The position numbers and the translations under genes were made by a program. From Lamellibrachia satsuma (Eukaryota > Annelida > Polychaeta > Sabellida > Siboglinidae), in assembly GCA_033239005.1 (NCBI GenBank), contig BSQZ01000072.1, forward strand, positions 1,288,501-1,352,500: a DNA stretch of 64,000 bases, given 5' to 3'. Position 1 is the stretch's first letter. Every line of letters begins with the position of its first letter. Below, piece after piece: positions 44,641-56,790 of this stretch. The notes below the pieces were generated by a model, which was not told the origin of the DNA, made no database searches, and saw nothing but the letters and a program-made list of their open reading frames with translations.

Positions 44641-45071
44641 GGCTAAAGTTCCGTCAGTGAAAGGAACATTCTCCGCATCCAGGCGAAGATTAGTTCTGCT
44701 TATCCAACTCTCGCTCGCCTTCGTGAATCCGCCGAGAAGAGAGTCTTGTAGCAGAGGCGTGGTCTCGTTGTCACCCACTGTCACCACTCCATTTTGCGCA
44801 GGTGTTTCCTTGAATCGTCAACAACCAATCATTATTGAGATGTTACACTAAACATTTTATTTGCTTGATTTAACTTTTCAGTCGCACAGTTGTGTCAATA
44901 TAATTAAAGTTAAAGCTAATGCGAATTGCATCGTATAAGCTGATAACAGTTAACAATTATTTTATGAGTTAGACAAATGCCCGGATAACATTGTAATTAA
45001 CTAATTATTGATGCACCCAGGATCTGGGTACATACATAATTCCCGTCACAATGAAAAGCACACTGCATCCA
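44641..45071. repeat. Unrecognised 180 bp plus second 190-bp direct repeat, unit 2
   Basis: Counterpart of 18536-18950, ending in the first copy of AATTCCCGTCACAATGAAAA, which is repeated after the 60-bp array. Confidence 0.6.
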
Positions 45072-45320
45072 GGCGAAAATGTGTGCGACAAAACGTAGCG
45101 CCACAGCGCGGAGCCTGGATAATCGAGGTTAGACGTAGATTTGTGCGACAAACGGTGGCGCCACAGTGCGGAGCCTGGATAATCGAGGTTAGGCGAAGTT
45201 CTGTGCGACAAACGGTGGCGCCACAGTGCGGAGCCTGGATAATCGAGGTTAGACGAAGTTCTGTGCGACAAACGGTGGCGCCACAGCGCGGAGCCTGGAT
45301 AATCGAAGTGATCCACTCAT
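45072..45320. repeat. 60-bp minisatellite, four copies, unit 2 only
   Basis: The unit includes GTGCGACAAACGGTGGCGCC and CGGAGCCTGGATAATCGAGG; GTGGCGCCAC is a perfect 10-base palindrome. It is flanked by a duplicated stretch of about 38 bp (AATTCCCG.CACAATGAAAAG at 45040 and 45321). Unit 1 has a single copy of that flank near 18917 and no insert. The 60-base period keeps both strands open (103-142 codons), which is not coding evidence. Confidence 0.93.
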
Positions 45321-45672
45321 AATTCCCGACACAATGAAAAGCACACTGCATCCATGTTTGTTTCTTTGAAATAAATATTACATCTTTGAAAGAATTGTTA
45401 TGTAATACGTAAATGAAATAATTGTATCGGATAAAATAATAATTACAACAGCGAGTAGCCCAACTCAAAAACATTTTTCTTGACAGTTAATAAACAGACT
45501 GACTTTCTTCCTATCAGGACGTCTCACCCATAGTAGATTTCAGTCACGTTCGCCGCAACATATCAAAACTCATACTGACAATAGCGTCCGTTATCCTGGT
45601 ACGCAGTTCCTTTCAGGTGTGCGACACTCCGCCGGTCGCTAAGAACTTCTTCAACACTCCATGAATCATAGT

Positions 45673-45716
<44 letters not shown>

Positions 45717-46189
45717 CGATTATGTCGACTCTGTCGGTACATTCCAATACAATGTAATAATATAATAATAATTATATAAAACACTTCTATTGCGCTAGAA
45801 TCCTCTGGAGGTCCAAGCTAGGCTGCGCATCAAAACAAAAGGTGTTAAGCAGTTAATAATCGATAACCAGTTCCAGATGTAAACAGATGGATTGTTACGC
45901 AGGGGCGCAATGGAGGATAAGCAAATTTAAACTTGTGGGTATTTAGTTTACAGCGAAATATTGCTATATTATTATTTCCTACATACTTAACACTAACACT
46001 AATTATTTCCTACAGACTTAACACTCACAGGGAGTGAGTTCGACAGAGTCGGTGCGCAACTGAAAACCCTCTAGTTCCGACATTTGTTTTAACACTGGGA
46101 ACAAAAAGTATATTAAAATTACGTTTGACTTATAGTCCGAACCCGAAAGTAAAGAAAGTCATTTCGGCCCATCTACCTTTAAATATTTA
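45321..46189. other. No gene recognised; short (TA)n at 45680-45712
   Basis: Counterpart of 18950-19848 with a 33-base TA tract instead of 110. Confidence 0.55.
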
Positions 46190-46500
46190 CATATTTACGC
46201 TGCTTTTGTGTACCAATAATAAGAAACTCTGTTTTATTTCCATTTAACATTAATTTGCTGTCAGTCATCCAGTGTACTACATTCTGGAGACAATCCATGG
46301 GTTGATTTAAGGAACAATTTGTAGCCAAGGAAAGGTAAACCTGTGTATCATCTGCGTAAAGGTGATGATCCAAGTTGTGAGTTTGAATAACTGAGCTGAG
46401 TGGCGAAGTGTAAAGAGTAGAAAGTAATGGTCCAAGAACAGAACCCCGAGGAACGCAACACGAAATTGGTAGTCTCGCTGAAAAGCAATTGCTATGCGTA
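46190..46500 (-). pseudogene. L2/CR1-like LINE reverse-transcriptase fragment, unit 2
   Basis: Same as 19849-20230: [14 protein letters not shown] and [20 protein letters not shown] on the minus strand. About 98 bases at its left end are missing relative to unit 1. Confidence 0.9.
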
Positions 46501-47216
46501 TTAGTTATTTGTTATTTACATTAAAAATAGGAAATATAATTTCGGAACACCCTGTATTCTTTTTTAATATAACACAAAAGCCTTGAGGCTTGAAGGAGTT
46601 GGTGACAAAATCCTATAAAATCACAGGCGCTTTGTAAGAAAATAAATTACACATTCAAAGATACCTAGTGGTGTGTGAAATTGTGTTTCTTTCTTTTTTA
46701 GTTTGTGACTTTCATCAGAGTTCTCATTAAAAATATCAAGCGTACTAAAGTAATATTTGTTTTAGCGTTTATTACAATTTGCTACTCAGAGTCAGAGCGC
46801 TTATATCACTTTTATTGTAATATGGCCCCAATTTTTTCCGCGAAAGTTGTTTTACAATAATAATTGTTTTCAGCATTATTTTGCATAGGTATTTCATGAT
46901 ATTCACCAATACAAGCATAAATATTCCTGAAATACCTATATACATAATGCTAAAGTCACGGAAAACCTGAGGGTCATATTTTCATCGGCTAAATATCGTC
47001 AACATTGGAGAGCCCCGTGGAGGATCCGAAAATATTTATTTTGTGTGGCTCCCTTTTAAAATCAAGTATGACTCCTACAAGCCACATAAAATGTGGTGCT
47101 TTTGTCCACCAAATAATAGTTATTTTGCTACCCGCCCTGATTATCAGTGTTTATTTGAAATTGTAGAGAGAACTAAGAAAATTACTTAATTACTTTTGTT
47201 GGGCAATTCTCGCTAG
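46501..47216. other. 5' flank of the unit 2 lyase copy
   Basis: Nearly identical to 20231-20955. Any promoter there should be equally present in front of this damaged copy. Confidence 0.5.
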
Positions 47217-49419
47217 ATGGCGAGCGTGTTTCGTCCGAAACACGTCGGTTGGTGCCGCTAGTATAACTATCTTCTGCTCCACAGAACGACTCACGCGGCA
47301 TCGGTCGTATCATCACTGGATGAATACAAACAAACGGATGGCTGTGTGGTAATCAATGGTCAAGGTTTGACTTTAGCCGCAATTTATGCTGTAGCCAACA
47401 GGTCTACCAAAGTAGCCATCGAGCCGAAGTCTGTTGATCTAATGCAAGATAATGTCGATTATCTGAGCGGCAAGATTCGAGAAGGTTTGGTTATCTACGG
47501 AGTGAACACGGGCTATGGGGGCAGCGCCGATGTTCGCTCTGACGACACGGTCGAGCTACAAATCTCGGTCATCCGTGTTTTGAACGCGGGGTTTGGACCG
47601 ACATTTCCTCCAGAACTGGTTCGCGCCGTCATGCTATTTCGCGCTAATAGTCTGAGCCTCGGATTCTTCGGAATACGCCCCACCACCGTTCAACTGCTCG
47701 TCGACATGCTCAACGAAGATATCGTTCCTGTTGTTCCGAAGAGAGGCTCCGTCAGCGCCAGTGGAGACTTGATGCCGACGTCGTATATCGCCGCGTGCAT
47801 GATGGGACGGCCGGATGCTCGGGTCGTCATGGACGGTGTTGAAACGACGGCAACTACTGCGTTTCAGAGAGCTCGGTTAAGCCATGTCAAGTTCCAGGCC
47901 AAAGAAGCGTTGGCTGTAGTCAACGCGGCGTCGTTTGCGTCGTCGCTGGGAGCTTGCGTCCTCTTCGACGCCAACGTTGCCGTTCTGTTGACCCATGTGG
48001 CGACGGCGTTGGCTGTGGAATCACTCGAAGGTCGCGTCGAGAGCTTTCACCCGACCATCAGGCGCTGTTTACCGCACGCCGGCCTCCGGGAGGTGACTGG
48101 CAACTTGACGACGCTGTTGGACGGTTCTCGATTGGCAGTGCAAGAGTTATCGATGGAACAAAAGGACGAGACGAATCGCCTGATGCAGGACCGTTACTGT
48201 CTACAATCGGCGCCGCAGTGGCTCGCCCCTGTCGTCGAGACGATGCAGGAGTCAGTGAGGCGGATCACGACGGAGACGAACAGCGCCAACGACAACCCGC
48301 TGATCGACCACGCCAACGACGCCATCCTCCACTGCGGCAACTTCCAGGGCGTCTCCATCACGGTGGCGATGGACCAGGCGCGTCAGGCTCTGCAGCTGTG
48401 CGGAAAACTCATCTTCAGTCAGACGTTGAGCAATGGTCTGCCACCGAACCTCGCCGGCGGAGACTACAACGTCGACTTCGGCTTCAAGGGCACCGACATA
48501 GCGATGGCGTCGTACATGGCCGAGCTTGACGTACTCACGAATCCCGTCACGAACCACGTGGTGTCAGCCGAGATGCACAACCAGAGCGTCAACTCGCTCG
48601 GATTGTTGTCGGCGAGGAAGACCAACGAGGCGCTCGAGGTCCTCCAGATGATGCTGGCCAATATGTTGTGCTGTGAGATGCAGGCCGTCGACTTGCGCTG
48701 GCTCCAGCGACGGGTGAACAGTGAGCTGGACGACCTCATTCGACGACACGGCGTCGACCCGGTCGCCGCTCGGCCTCACGTCGGTCCTTGGTACAAGTTC
48801 GCGCTGCAGCCAACAACTGCCGCCGCCGAACTGTGCGACAATCTGGACGTCGGTGGAACGGGGCGCGATGATTTCGTGTCTGATGTCGTGTGTCGTATGG
48901 AGGCTGTGATGACGAGAGTCAGGACAAGCGACTGTTATTCTGAAGTCTACCAGGAACTCGGTCAAGTTAATTATCTAGTACATGTACGTGTGTGGTTGTA
49001 TGGCGAGTGTATGCGCTTCGTAGCAGGACTGGAACGTTTACAGCTACTTGGATGCATACATCGTACTTTCGTAGTTGTTTCACCGCTCTAGGCCTTTATA
49101 TGTTTATACTAATTGGTTATTTCTTGCCTTTACATTTTGCCCTGTCCAGTGTAGCGGTTGACATTATTTCGCAGTTCTTGACTGTTTGTATTATGTTTTT
49201 ACTTTTCTATTTGGGTTTCTCCGTTGGCTGAGCAGCTGTCCCTCTCCAACCTGGGGGCGGGCGCTGGCACCAAGGAAGGCGTTGACTTTCTTGAAAAGTT
49301 CTCTCCCTCATTCGTTTAGTCGAACGGACGTGTAACACAATATGGTTCGTCTGCAACGTTATGTCCGCACTAACTTAACTCACCGTTCGTAATAATGTTC
49401 GTATGAATGCTGTTTACTA

Positions 49420-49505
<86 letters not shown>

Positions 49506-49711
49506 TATATAGACATATATATATATATATATACCATTATCAACAATAAATACTCCTTTCAGGAACAAGACAGATGTACCGCTTCCTACGGCGAACTTTG
49601 GCCATTCCATTCTTCTCGGGCGAAATTGCTCTTGACACGTCGCTGCGCAAGATTTTCGCTGCCATTCAACAGCACGACATGGACGATGTCCTCGTCGGCA
49701 TGTTCAAATAA
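47217..49711 (+). pseudogene. PAL-like ammonia-lyase, damaged second copy
   Basis: Homologous over its full length to 20956-23350. Lesions: codon 15 is TAG (47259-47261, CAG in unit 1); a 21-base in-frame deletion near 48423 removes residues matching 403-409 (MEEIVNV); the carboxylate-binding Arg330 is Gln (YCLQSAPQW); Ser151 in the conserved SGIR is Phe; and the donor GTAATT is TTAATT at 48967, so exon 1 cannot splice in frame at the usual site. Exon 2 (49563-49711) and its CTTTCAG acceptor are intact. The MIO sequence GSVSASGDLMPTSY is preserved. The open frame after codon 15 spans 28 unstarted codons, then begins effectively at a GTG; the first downstream ATG (MQDNVDYL) would remove 75 residues. 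Recent inactivation is most likely. Use of an alternative first exon could rescue the N-terminus but not the other changes. Confidence 0.9.
49421..49532. repeat. (TA)n within the intron of the unit 2 lyase copy
   Basis: TA repeats interrupted by TACATATA and AGACATA, about 110 bases, inserted or expanded within 30 bases of the splice acceptor. The unit 1 intron lacks it. Confidence 0.95.
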
Positions 49712-50225
49712 GTGTTGTAGGAGGGGGCTGTCGACTACAGCAAAGACTTTGACGACAATCAACGATTGTCAGTGAAACAATGAACTCGTAAAACGTCTAT
49801 TTGAATATCTGCAAGGAATGTGTTTCGGTGTAATAATGTAGCCAACGGGTCCGTTGCGTGTTCACTAAAGTATTATATGATGTAGAGAGAATCGTGCGTC
49901 AATTGTAGCAGAATGTGTGAAGGGGTCAACCGTTCATAATTAATCATGAAGTGTCAGTAAAACGTTGTAAAGGCAGTGCCTCATTATGCGGTTAACATAG
50001 CGTAACATTTTAATATAATTTAATGTATAAGTTGATATAGATACTATTAGTTAGAATTGAGTTTTATGGTATATCGTTTTATTATATTCGATATTGCTAA
50101 GCAGGTGCCGCTATGGTTGGAGAAATTATTTTATAAATTAAAAACTGTTGGTGCATCTTGAAACTTCTTCTCAGTTTTCTATCAGCGAAAGAACTTGTAG
50201 GCTAAACTAGTTCATGTGTGACGAG

Positions 50226-50420
50226 TCCCATGTGTCACACGATACGTGTTGTATGTCCCATGTGTCACATGATACATTTGGTATGTCCAATGTGTCACAT
50301 GATACGTATTGTATGTCCCATGTGTCACTTGATACGTTTGGTATGTCCAATGTGTCACATGATACGTATTGTATGTCCCATATGTCACTTGATACGTTTG
50401 GTTTGTCCCATGTGTCACTG
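50226..50420. repeat. 30-bp minisatellite, unit 3
   Basis: About six and a half copies, the longest of the three arrays. The 148-codon reverse frame across it is repeat translation. Confidence 0.9.
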
Positions 50421-50584
50421 GTCTTCCCCGCAGTCACATTTCGTTGACGGAGTAACTGTTGGTCAGACCCTCCAGGTAGGGATGCAGTTGGTAATAATCC
50501 CATTTTGACAACTACTGATGTTTCTCGTATTTCCCACATTTCCCGTCTGGTGCAGCTGGGCGACGATGAGAGACGTTGCAAAAT

Positions 50585-51150
50585 AGTCAGATAAGAGAGG
50601 ATACGATCACCCCTGAAGTGGATACACAGTGGGGCCAGAGAGGACACGATCATCCCTGAAGTGGCTACAGAGTGGGACCAGAGGGGATACGATCACCCCT
50701 GACGTGGTTACATAGTGGGATCAGAGAGGACACGATCACTCCTGAAGTGGTAACAGAGTGGGACCAGAGAGGACACGATCACCCCTGAAGTGGTAATAGA
50801 GTGGGACCAGGGAAGACACGATCACCCCTGAAGTGGTAACAGAGTTGGACCAGAGAGGACACGATCACCCCTGAAGTGGTTACAGAGTGGGACCAGAGAG
50901 GATACGATCACCCCTGATGTGGTAACAGAGTGGGACCAGAGAGGACACGATCACCCCTGAAGTGGTAACAGAGTGGGACCAGAGAGGACACGATCACTCC
51001 TGAAGTGGTTACAGAGTGGGATCAGAGAGGACACGATCACACCCTGAAGTGGTAACAGAGTGGGACCAGAGAGGACACGATCACCCCAGAAGTGGTAACT
51101 GAGTGGGACCAGAGAGGACACGATCACCCCTGAAGTGGTAACAGAGAACT
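50585..51150. repeat. 43-bp minisatellite, unit 3
   Basis: About 13 copies, the shortest of the three arrays. Confidence 0.95.
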
Positions 51151-51640
51151 GCCACAATTTCTTAAACAGTAAAATATACGCAACTTGTAGAAGATGATCA
51201 AATCTACTCTTTGGTAAACAGGTAAGAATTACAAGCCAGTTCCACCCCAATCCAGCAGGGGGCTACACACGTAATGCAATTAGTGGTAATCGTTAGATGT
51301 CAGCAGCAGAGTGCTTTGTGAGAGAATGCACGAATAGCTAACCGTTCGTCATCCGTAAAATAACAAGCAAATAATGAGCGCAACAGAAAAACTGCCCGCG
51401 CATGCACAAAGGCACGATACGGCGTGGACTATATTTAGCGCAACAACCCAATTTAACAAGCGTAATTTAAACAAGCCGTCGATCTGGAGCGACTTCGATC
51501 ATACCTACCAAGTAAGTTTAGGGTTCTATTTGATTTCCCGGTGCTATATTTCTCACGTCGTGTAACAGAAGATCGGTTGATTGATATGAATGAAAGTAAT
51601 AATACTATGTGGGACTGCGTGTGCACTGTGTGTGTGTGTG
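51151..51640 (+). other. Conserved block with possible exon and splice donor, unit 3
   Basis: Counterpart of 3573-4080 and 25627-26100. Here an ATG at 51374 keeps an open frame through WSDFDHTYQ to the GTAAGT donor, but units 1 and 2 have stops in that frame. Confidence 0.3.
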
Positions 51641-51890
51641 TGCGTATGCATTCGTACAAGTCTACGTACGCAATGTGCGTGTGACGCTTGATACGCGCTT
51701 GCACTTGTGTGTGTGCGTGCGTGCGTGCATATGTAGACTAATGTGCATTTGAGAGCGTCTTAAATTGCGAACATAACCAAACTATGTGTTCTGTGGTAGA
51801 CGTTATATAATGGTGACGCATATCCACCTGCATACGACGAATGTGCGTGGGCCTAAAGTCGTCTGGTGTCCTTGGATAGGTAGAGGACAA
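51641..51890. repeat. TGTG/GCGT microsatellite and dispersed repeat head, unit 3
   Basis: Shorter form of 26101-26460, with one GCATTCGTACA segment instead of two. Confidence 0.8.
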
Positions 51891-51894
51891 AAAA

Positions 51895-53340
51895 GTTAAG
51901 GGATCATATTAAAACGTGTAACTAGTCATTACAAATGAATCATCTGATCGACTCAATAAATTAAGGGATCATTTCATAAAATAATGGGGTCTACCCAGTC
52001 CGTCACTTCATATAATTATGGGAAATCAAAACATATAAGGATTCATAAAAAACACAAACTTAAGGGGCTATAAAACAAATTATGGGGTCACATCAAAAAC
52101 ATAACAGATTATCTCAAATAAATTAAACAGATTTTTTAAAATAAATTAAGCAATCATTTTGAAAAATGTTAGGGTCATTTAACAAAACAACTAGCTCATT
52201 ATCTGAAAATGTTAAGTGGGCTTTCAAAACTTTATGGAGTCATATAAAACATGTAGTAATAGGGCCACCTAAAATCAGCATCTTATTTTACGTTTTCAGG
52301 TGATCGCTTTTTAATTTAAAGATACCCTTTAATTTTGGGGATTACCTTTTAATTTCGTAATTTTTAAAAGTACCCCTTAATTTTATATTTTGCTTAATTA
52401 TCCCTTAATTGGAAACAAAAGGCAACTTTTTTGGGGTGGCGCACCTACAAGAATGAATAGAAACTAACCGTTTGCAACTACAATCAACAACATCACCCCA
52501 GTGGTTTATTAGGAAAAGCTTGTTGAACAAACAGCAAGCATATTTCACGGGCTGTGCCATTGCTGTCGATAAACCTATGTAGCGAATTCCTGCTAAGTTC
52601 TACAAATCGTCCGCACTTCTAACAGATGGCACTTGTTTTTAATGAATATTTAAATTTGTTTAATGACTCCTTAACTTTTTGAGAAAACCCCTTTATTTTA
52701 TGAGATGACCACTTAATGTTTTGAGATGATCCCTTAATGTGTTGAGACAATCAGCCAATTCTTTTTAATCAACACGTCTATTTTTGAAAAGTACCAATAA
52801 CCTTTTTGAGTAGACACCTTTTTCAGATGATCTTTTAATTTATTGAGACGATCAGTTATTTCTTAATGAACATTTAAATATAGTGTGAAATAACACTTTA
52901 AGACCCTTTTTATGGGAAGACCCCTTAATGTGTTGAGATGATCCCTGAATGCGTTGAGAAGATAAGCCAGTTCTTTTTAATATACACTTCTATTTTTTTA
53001 AATTAATATTCAACTTGTTTGAGAAGACCCCTTTATTTTATTCGATGACCATTTAATATTTAAAAATTATCTTTTAATTTATTGAGACGATCAGCTAGTT
53101 CTCTTTTAATGAATATGTACGTTTTTCAAATGATCCTTTAGCTTTTTTAGAAGACCCATTTATTGTATGATTTGACCATTTACTGTTTTAAGATGATCCC
53201 TTAGTTTATTGAGACGATCAGCTAGTTTGTTATAAATGACCACTTGCATGTTTGGTGATCACATAACTTTTTATAGTGACGACCAGCTTATTAATTGTAT
53301 ATAAATCACCCCTTACAGTTTTCTTTATGATATAATACCA
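51895..53340. repeat. Inverted AT-rich arms of TTAAGGGATCAT motifs, unit 3
   Basis: Counterpart of 26465-27889, with a few small indels. Confidence 0.65.
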
Positions 53341-54094
53341 TAGTACACTCTGTAATTTTTTTTAATATTAAGTTTGCATTTTGATGACTCATTATATTTG
53401 TATTTTGGTATGACCCTTTATTCTATGATTTAATGTCCTAATTTGTTGAGATGATCAATTAGTTGATTTTTTTAATGACCCCTTACATGTTTTAATGTTC
53501 CCTTCACTTTTTTGGAAGACCTCATAATTTTACGATGTGACACCTTAATTTGTTAGAGACGATTTGCTAGTTATTTTATTTAAAGTATACCTTATATTTG
53601 AGATGAATGTTTATTTTTTAAAGGACCCGTTCCTTTTCGTCTTCCCTGCTACCCTGTCTGATTCGAACCCATCGTTTGCCCACATCAATTATTATTATTG
53701 CCGTATGCTATCAAAATAAACTGTAGTCCATATGTCATCCCAGAAAACAAGCCGCTGAATTTTTTGGGAATCTTATTTTAAGCATACTTTAGTAAACGTC
53801 GAGTGTGTGTCAGCATGGCTAGCCACGATAAGGTTGAAAATGAGGATGTTGAGGAGGAGGATGAGGTGCAGGATGATGAGGCTGATGAGGATGATGTAGT
53901 TGTCATCATCATCATCGTAATAATTATCATCCTCATAATCATCATCACTAAGATAAACCCTTAATTATCTTCATCTTTCTCCTCCTATTCAGCATCATCA
54001 TTACCATTAATCATCTTCTTCATCATCGTCATCATAACCATCTTCATCGTTCTTATTACATTACCGGACGATTGTTGCTTTACTGGTTGTACCA
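53341..54094. mobile_element. Right half of foldback element 1, unit 3
   Basis: Matches 27890-28676, ending in the TTTACTGGTTGT terminal sequence. Confidence 0.7.
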
Positions 54095-54095
54095 G

Positions 54096-55003
54096 TCGAC
54101 CGGTAATGTAATAAATCGACCGGTAATGTAATATATCGACCGGTAATGTAATAAATCGACCGGTAATGTAATAATCGACCGGTAATGTAATAAAAACGAC
54201 GATGATAATTATGATGATGACGATAATGATGATGAAGAAGGTGATGATGAGGGTGATAAACGATTATGATGATGATGACAATTAAGGGGCGATCTTTGTG
54301 ACGATTGTAATGATGATTATGACGATGATGATGATGATAATGATAATAACGATGGTGATGATGAGGGTGATAAATGGTTATGATGATGAGAGGAAGAAGA
54401 TTAAACAATCAAGCGGTCTTAGTGATGATGATGGAGATGATAACAAGGGGGTGATCATTATTACGATTATGAGGACGAAGACAATGAAACCTTCAGCCTC
54501 GTCATCCTACTCTTCCTCCTCATCGTCATCGTCATCCTCGTGTTCACTTTTATAATGGCTAGCCATGCTGACACCCACTCGACGTTCACAAACGAACGAT
54601 TAACATAGACATCTCAGAACGAGTGAGCCGCATGTTTTCTGGGAGGACATATGGAATGCCGTTCATATCGTTCGGACCGAGTCAGACAGAGAGGTAAGGA
54701 AGAAGGGGGATAATTAAAAGGGTCACCTCAACACATGAAAGAGGTAATCTACACTCAATTAAGGGATAATCTCAAACAATTATTTAAGGGATCATTAAAA
54801 ATGCTTAATAATTGATCATTATTTGATTCAATTAAGCGGTCATATCAAACAAGCTAGGGGAAATATCAAAATGCAATGTGATATTATATTAGAAACTTAA
54901 TTTTAAACGCAAAAATAATGAAATAAGGGACCAGCTGAAACAATTAAGGGGTTATCTAAAAAAATTAAGTTAAGAGTAATTGCAGTCAATTAAAATGTTC
55001 AAC
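54096..55003. mobile_element. Foldback element 2, unit 3 (right part lost)
   Basis: Starts with five CGACCGGTAATGTAATA units, then the GAT tract and left arm, and stops at the LINE junction. The right arm is absent. Confidence 0.7.
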
Positions 55004-55600
55004 TGGAATCGATAGTTAGGAAGACTGGCAGAGCGCTAAGCAAGGGGACGACATGGTGGTTTGCCTTCCAGGGACAAAAATACAGGCTATCACAAAGAGG
55101 GTAGAAAAAATCATGGGTCCGGGGAAGCGAGGATCCATTTTAGTACACATAGGACTAATAACGCGGAGAGAGAGGGTACAACTGCCATAATGACGAAATA
55201 ATGGCAGTTAGTCAGAACACTTCAGCAGACACGTGTTGACAGGTAATTCTGTCAGGAATGTTACCAGTAAAGGGAAGCCGAATGGGCTTCATCTAAGTGG
55301 AAAGGGTGCAGCAGTGTTTATGAATGAACTCTCAGCAGCAGTCGACGGTGGCATGGGCAGCATAACAATTTTTTTTCGTAGCAAACATTGTTTAAACTAG
55401 AAGCGCGGGGAGGGTTACTTAGAGATGCATCAAACAGGACAAGATGCCACCAGTACAAATCAATAACAAAATGTCCGGAAAACATTTCAGAAGCTGGCTA
55501 TAAATGCGTGTGTTTAAATGCAAGGAGCATAATAAATAAGAAAAATATGACAAAGACGTTGTTTCAGTTCGTGATTAAAAATTATTGTACAATGCACACA
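55004..55600 (+). pseudogene. CR1-like LINE 5' fragment: ORF1 hydrolase-like end and start of ORF2 endonuclease
   Basis: Broken frames read VVCLPGTKIQAITKRVEKIM, GSILVHIGTNNAEREG, QVILSGMLPVKG and NGLHLSGKGAAVFMNELSA. This pattern (HIGTN, LSGMLP, GLHLS) is that of the SGNH-esterase-like domain of CR1-type ORF1 proteins. After a gap, YKCVCLNARSIINKK is the usual beginning of the ORF2 endonuclease. At least two frameshifts and a stop are present. It is probably the 5' part of the same element family as 15435-16672, though no overlap proves it. Confidence 0.82.
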
Positions 55601-55665
55601 TGTTCGTAATGATGCTCGTGTATTTATTGCAATATTAGTAGCTAGTAAGATGATCGTAAGGAAGC

Positions 55666-55669
55666 AGCA

Positions 55670-55738
<69 letters not shown>
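55666..55738. repeat. (CGG)n microsatellite, about 24 copies
   Basis: An uninterrupted CGG run after AGCAGCGG, extreme in composition for this AT-rich region. It sits exactly between the LINE fragment and an inverted piece of the unit. The reverse frame of Arg codons is an artefact. Confidence 0.98.
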
Positions 55739-55739
<1 letters not shown>

Positions 55740-55740
55740 A

Positions 55741-56045
55741 CATCATTCATTAACAGGGATCAAAGGGCCTGACGCGGAAACGAGAAAGGAACAAAACACG
55801 GTATTGTACGACTGCACAGGTATTGTATTGCCAGAACTTTCCATTATTTTTTACTGCCATTAAAACTATTTTAAAAAGCTATGGACTGGTGGTCGACGTA
55901 CAGACAGCGAGTGAGAGGAGGCGGTTTTTTAACAGTAGACGTACTTTTTATGACTAGGCCACGCCTATATACCAGACCGCTTATCGGATTGACCCAGCGA
56001 CCTGCAGCAAGCAAGCGGTGTAGTGTTTACCGGTACGCTATGTGT
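55741..56045 (-). repeat. Inverted copy of part of the 14230-15434 block
   Basis: The reverse complement matches about 14440-14745: TTAATGGCAGTAAAAATAAT, TTCCTTTCTCGTTTC, CCCTTTGATCCCTGTTAATG. Homology starts right at the end of the CGG tract. Confidence 0.88.
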
Positions 56046-56334
56046 TAAAGTAGGTCACAAGACGTATATGTAAGCGATGGATTTATTGTGTTTATTAGTA
56101 TAGCATTGCAAAGCAACCTATCAGTGACGCTAAGTCTAAAAGGTAAGTGAATATGCATTACTATAAAGTGAACATACTGATAATATTGCTAATTGTAAAA
56201 GTTACACAAGTAAATTACTGATAATTAAAAATTGCTAATTTATATGATAAGGCGATGACAGCACTATTAAAAATAACTGGCGGTTAGGAGTCAACCGTTC
56301 TACGCGGTTATGTCGAGACACGTTTGAGTGGAAA
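56046..56334. other. No gene recognised
   Basis: AT-rich, not matching either unit as far as I can see. Confidence 0.5.
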
Positions 56335-56790
56335 CAGCATCTCGGCATACATTTCTGTACTTCATGACTCTGCCTCCAACCTGCCTTTTTGTTTCTCTCC
56401 ATGTAAGCATACGTTTCTGTAATTTATGACACCGTCTCCAGCCTGCCTTTCTATTTCTCACCGTCTCAGCATACACTGATTTATTTTATGACACTGTTTC
56501 CAGCCTGCCTTGCTGTTTCTCCGCGTATCAGCATATATCTATGTACTTTATGACACTGTCTCCAGCCTGCTTTGGTGTCTCTCCCCGACTCAGTATACAT
56601 TTCTGTACTTTACGACACGGTCTCCAGCCTGCCTTAATGTTTCTCACTGTATCGGCCTACATTTCTATACTTTATGACACTGTCTCCAACCTGCCTGGCT
56701 GTTTCTCACCATCTCAGCATACATTTTTGTATTTATGACACTGTCTCCAGCCTGCCTTGCTGTTTCTCACCGTCTCAGCATACAGTTCTG
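56335..56790 (+). repeat. 62-bp minisatellite in inverted orientation
   Basis: About seven copies with TCAGCATACATTTCTGTACT, TTATGACACTGTCTCCAGCC and TGCCTTGCTGTTTCTCACCG, the complement of the arrays in units 1 and 2. Confidence 0.92.

Larger units (their letters stand above)
50026..55003. repeat. Segmental duplication unit 3 (truncated)
   Basis: Matches unit 2 from 23676 to about 29564. Homology stops within the left arm of foldback element 2, at AATTAAAATGTTCA, where LINE sequence begins. It is more similar to unit 2 than to unit 1 in layout: no 348-2490 segment, and the same 51895-53340 inverted arms. Confidence 0.9.

Noticed and set aside
45005..45474. Repeat-protein-like frames (DYPGSALWRHRLSHRT) on both strands
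   Set aside because: A 60-base period keeps every frame open; the array is absent from unit 1 and flanked by a duplication, so there is no evidence of coding.
47346..49091. Treating the second lyase frame as an intact gene starting at 47346
   Set aside because: That codon is GTG, the homologous start at 47217 is followed by a stop at codon 15, and deletion and splice-site damage follow.
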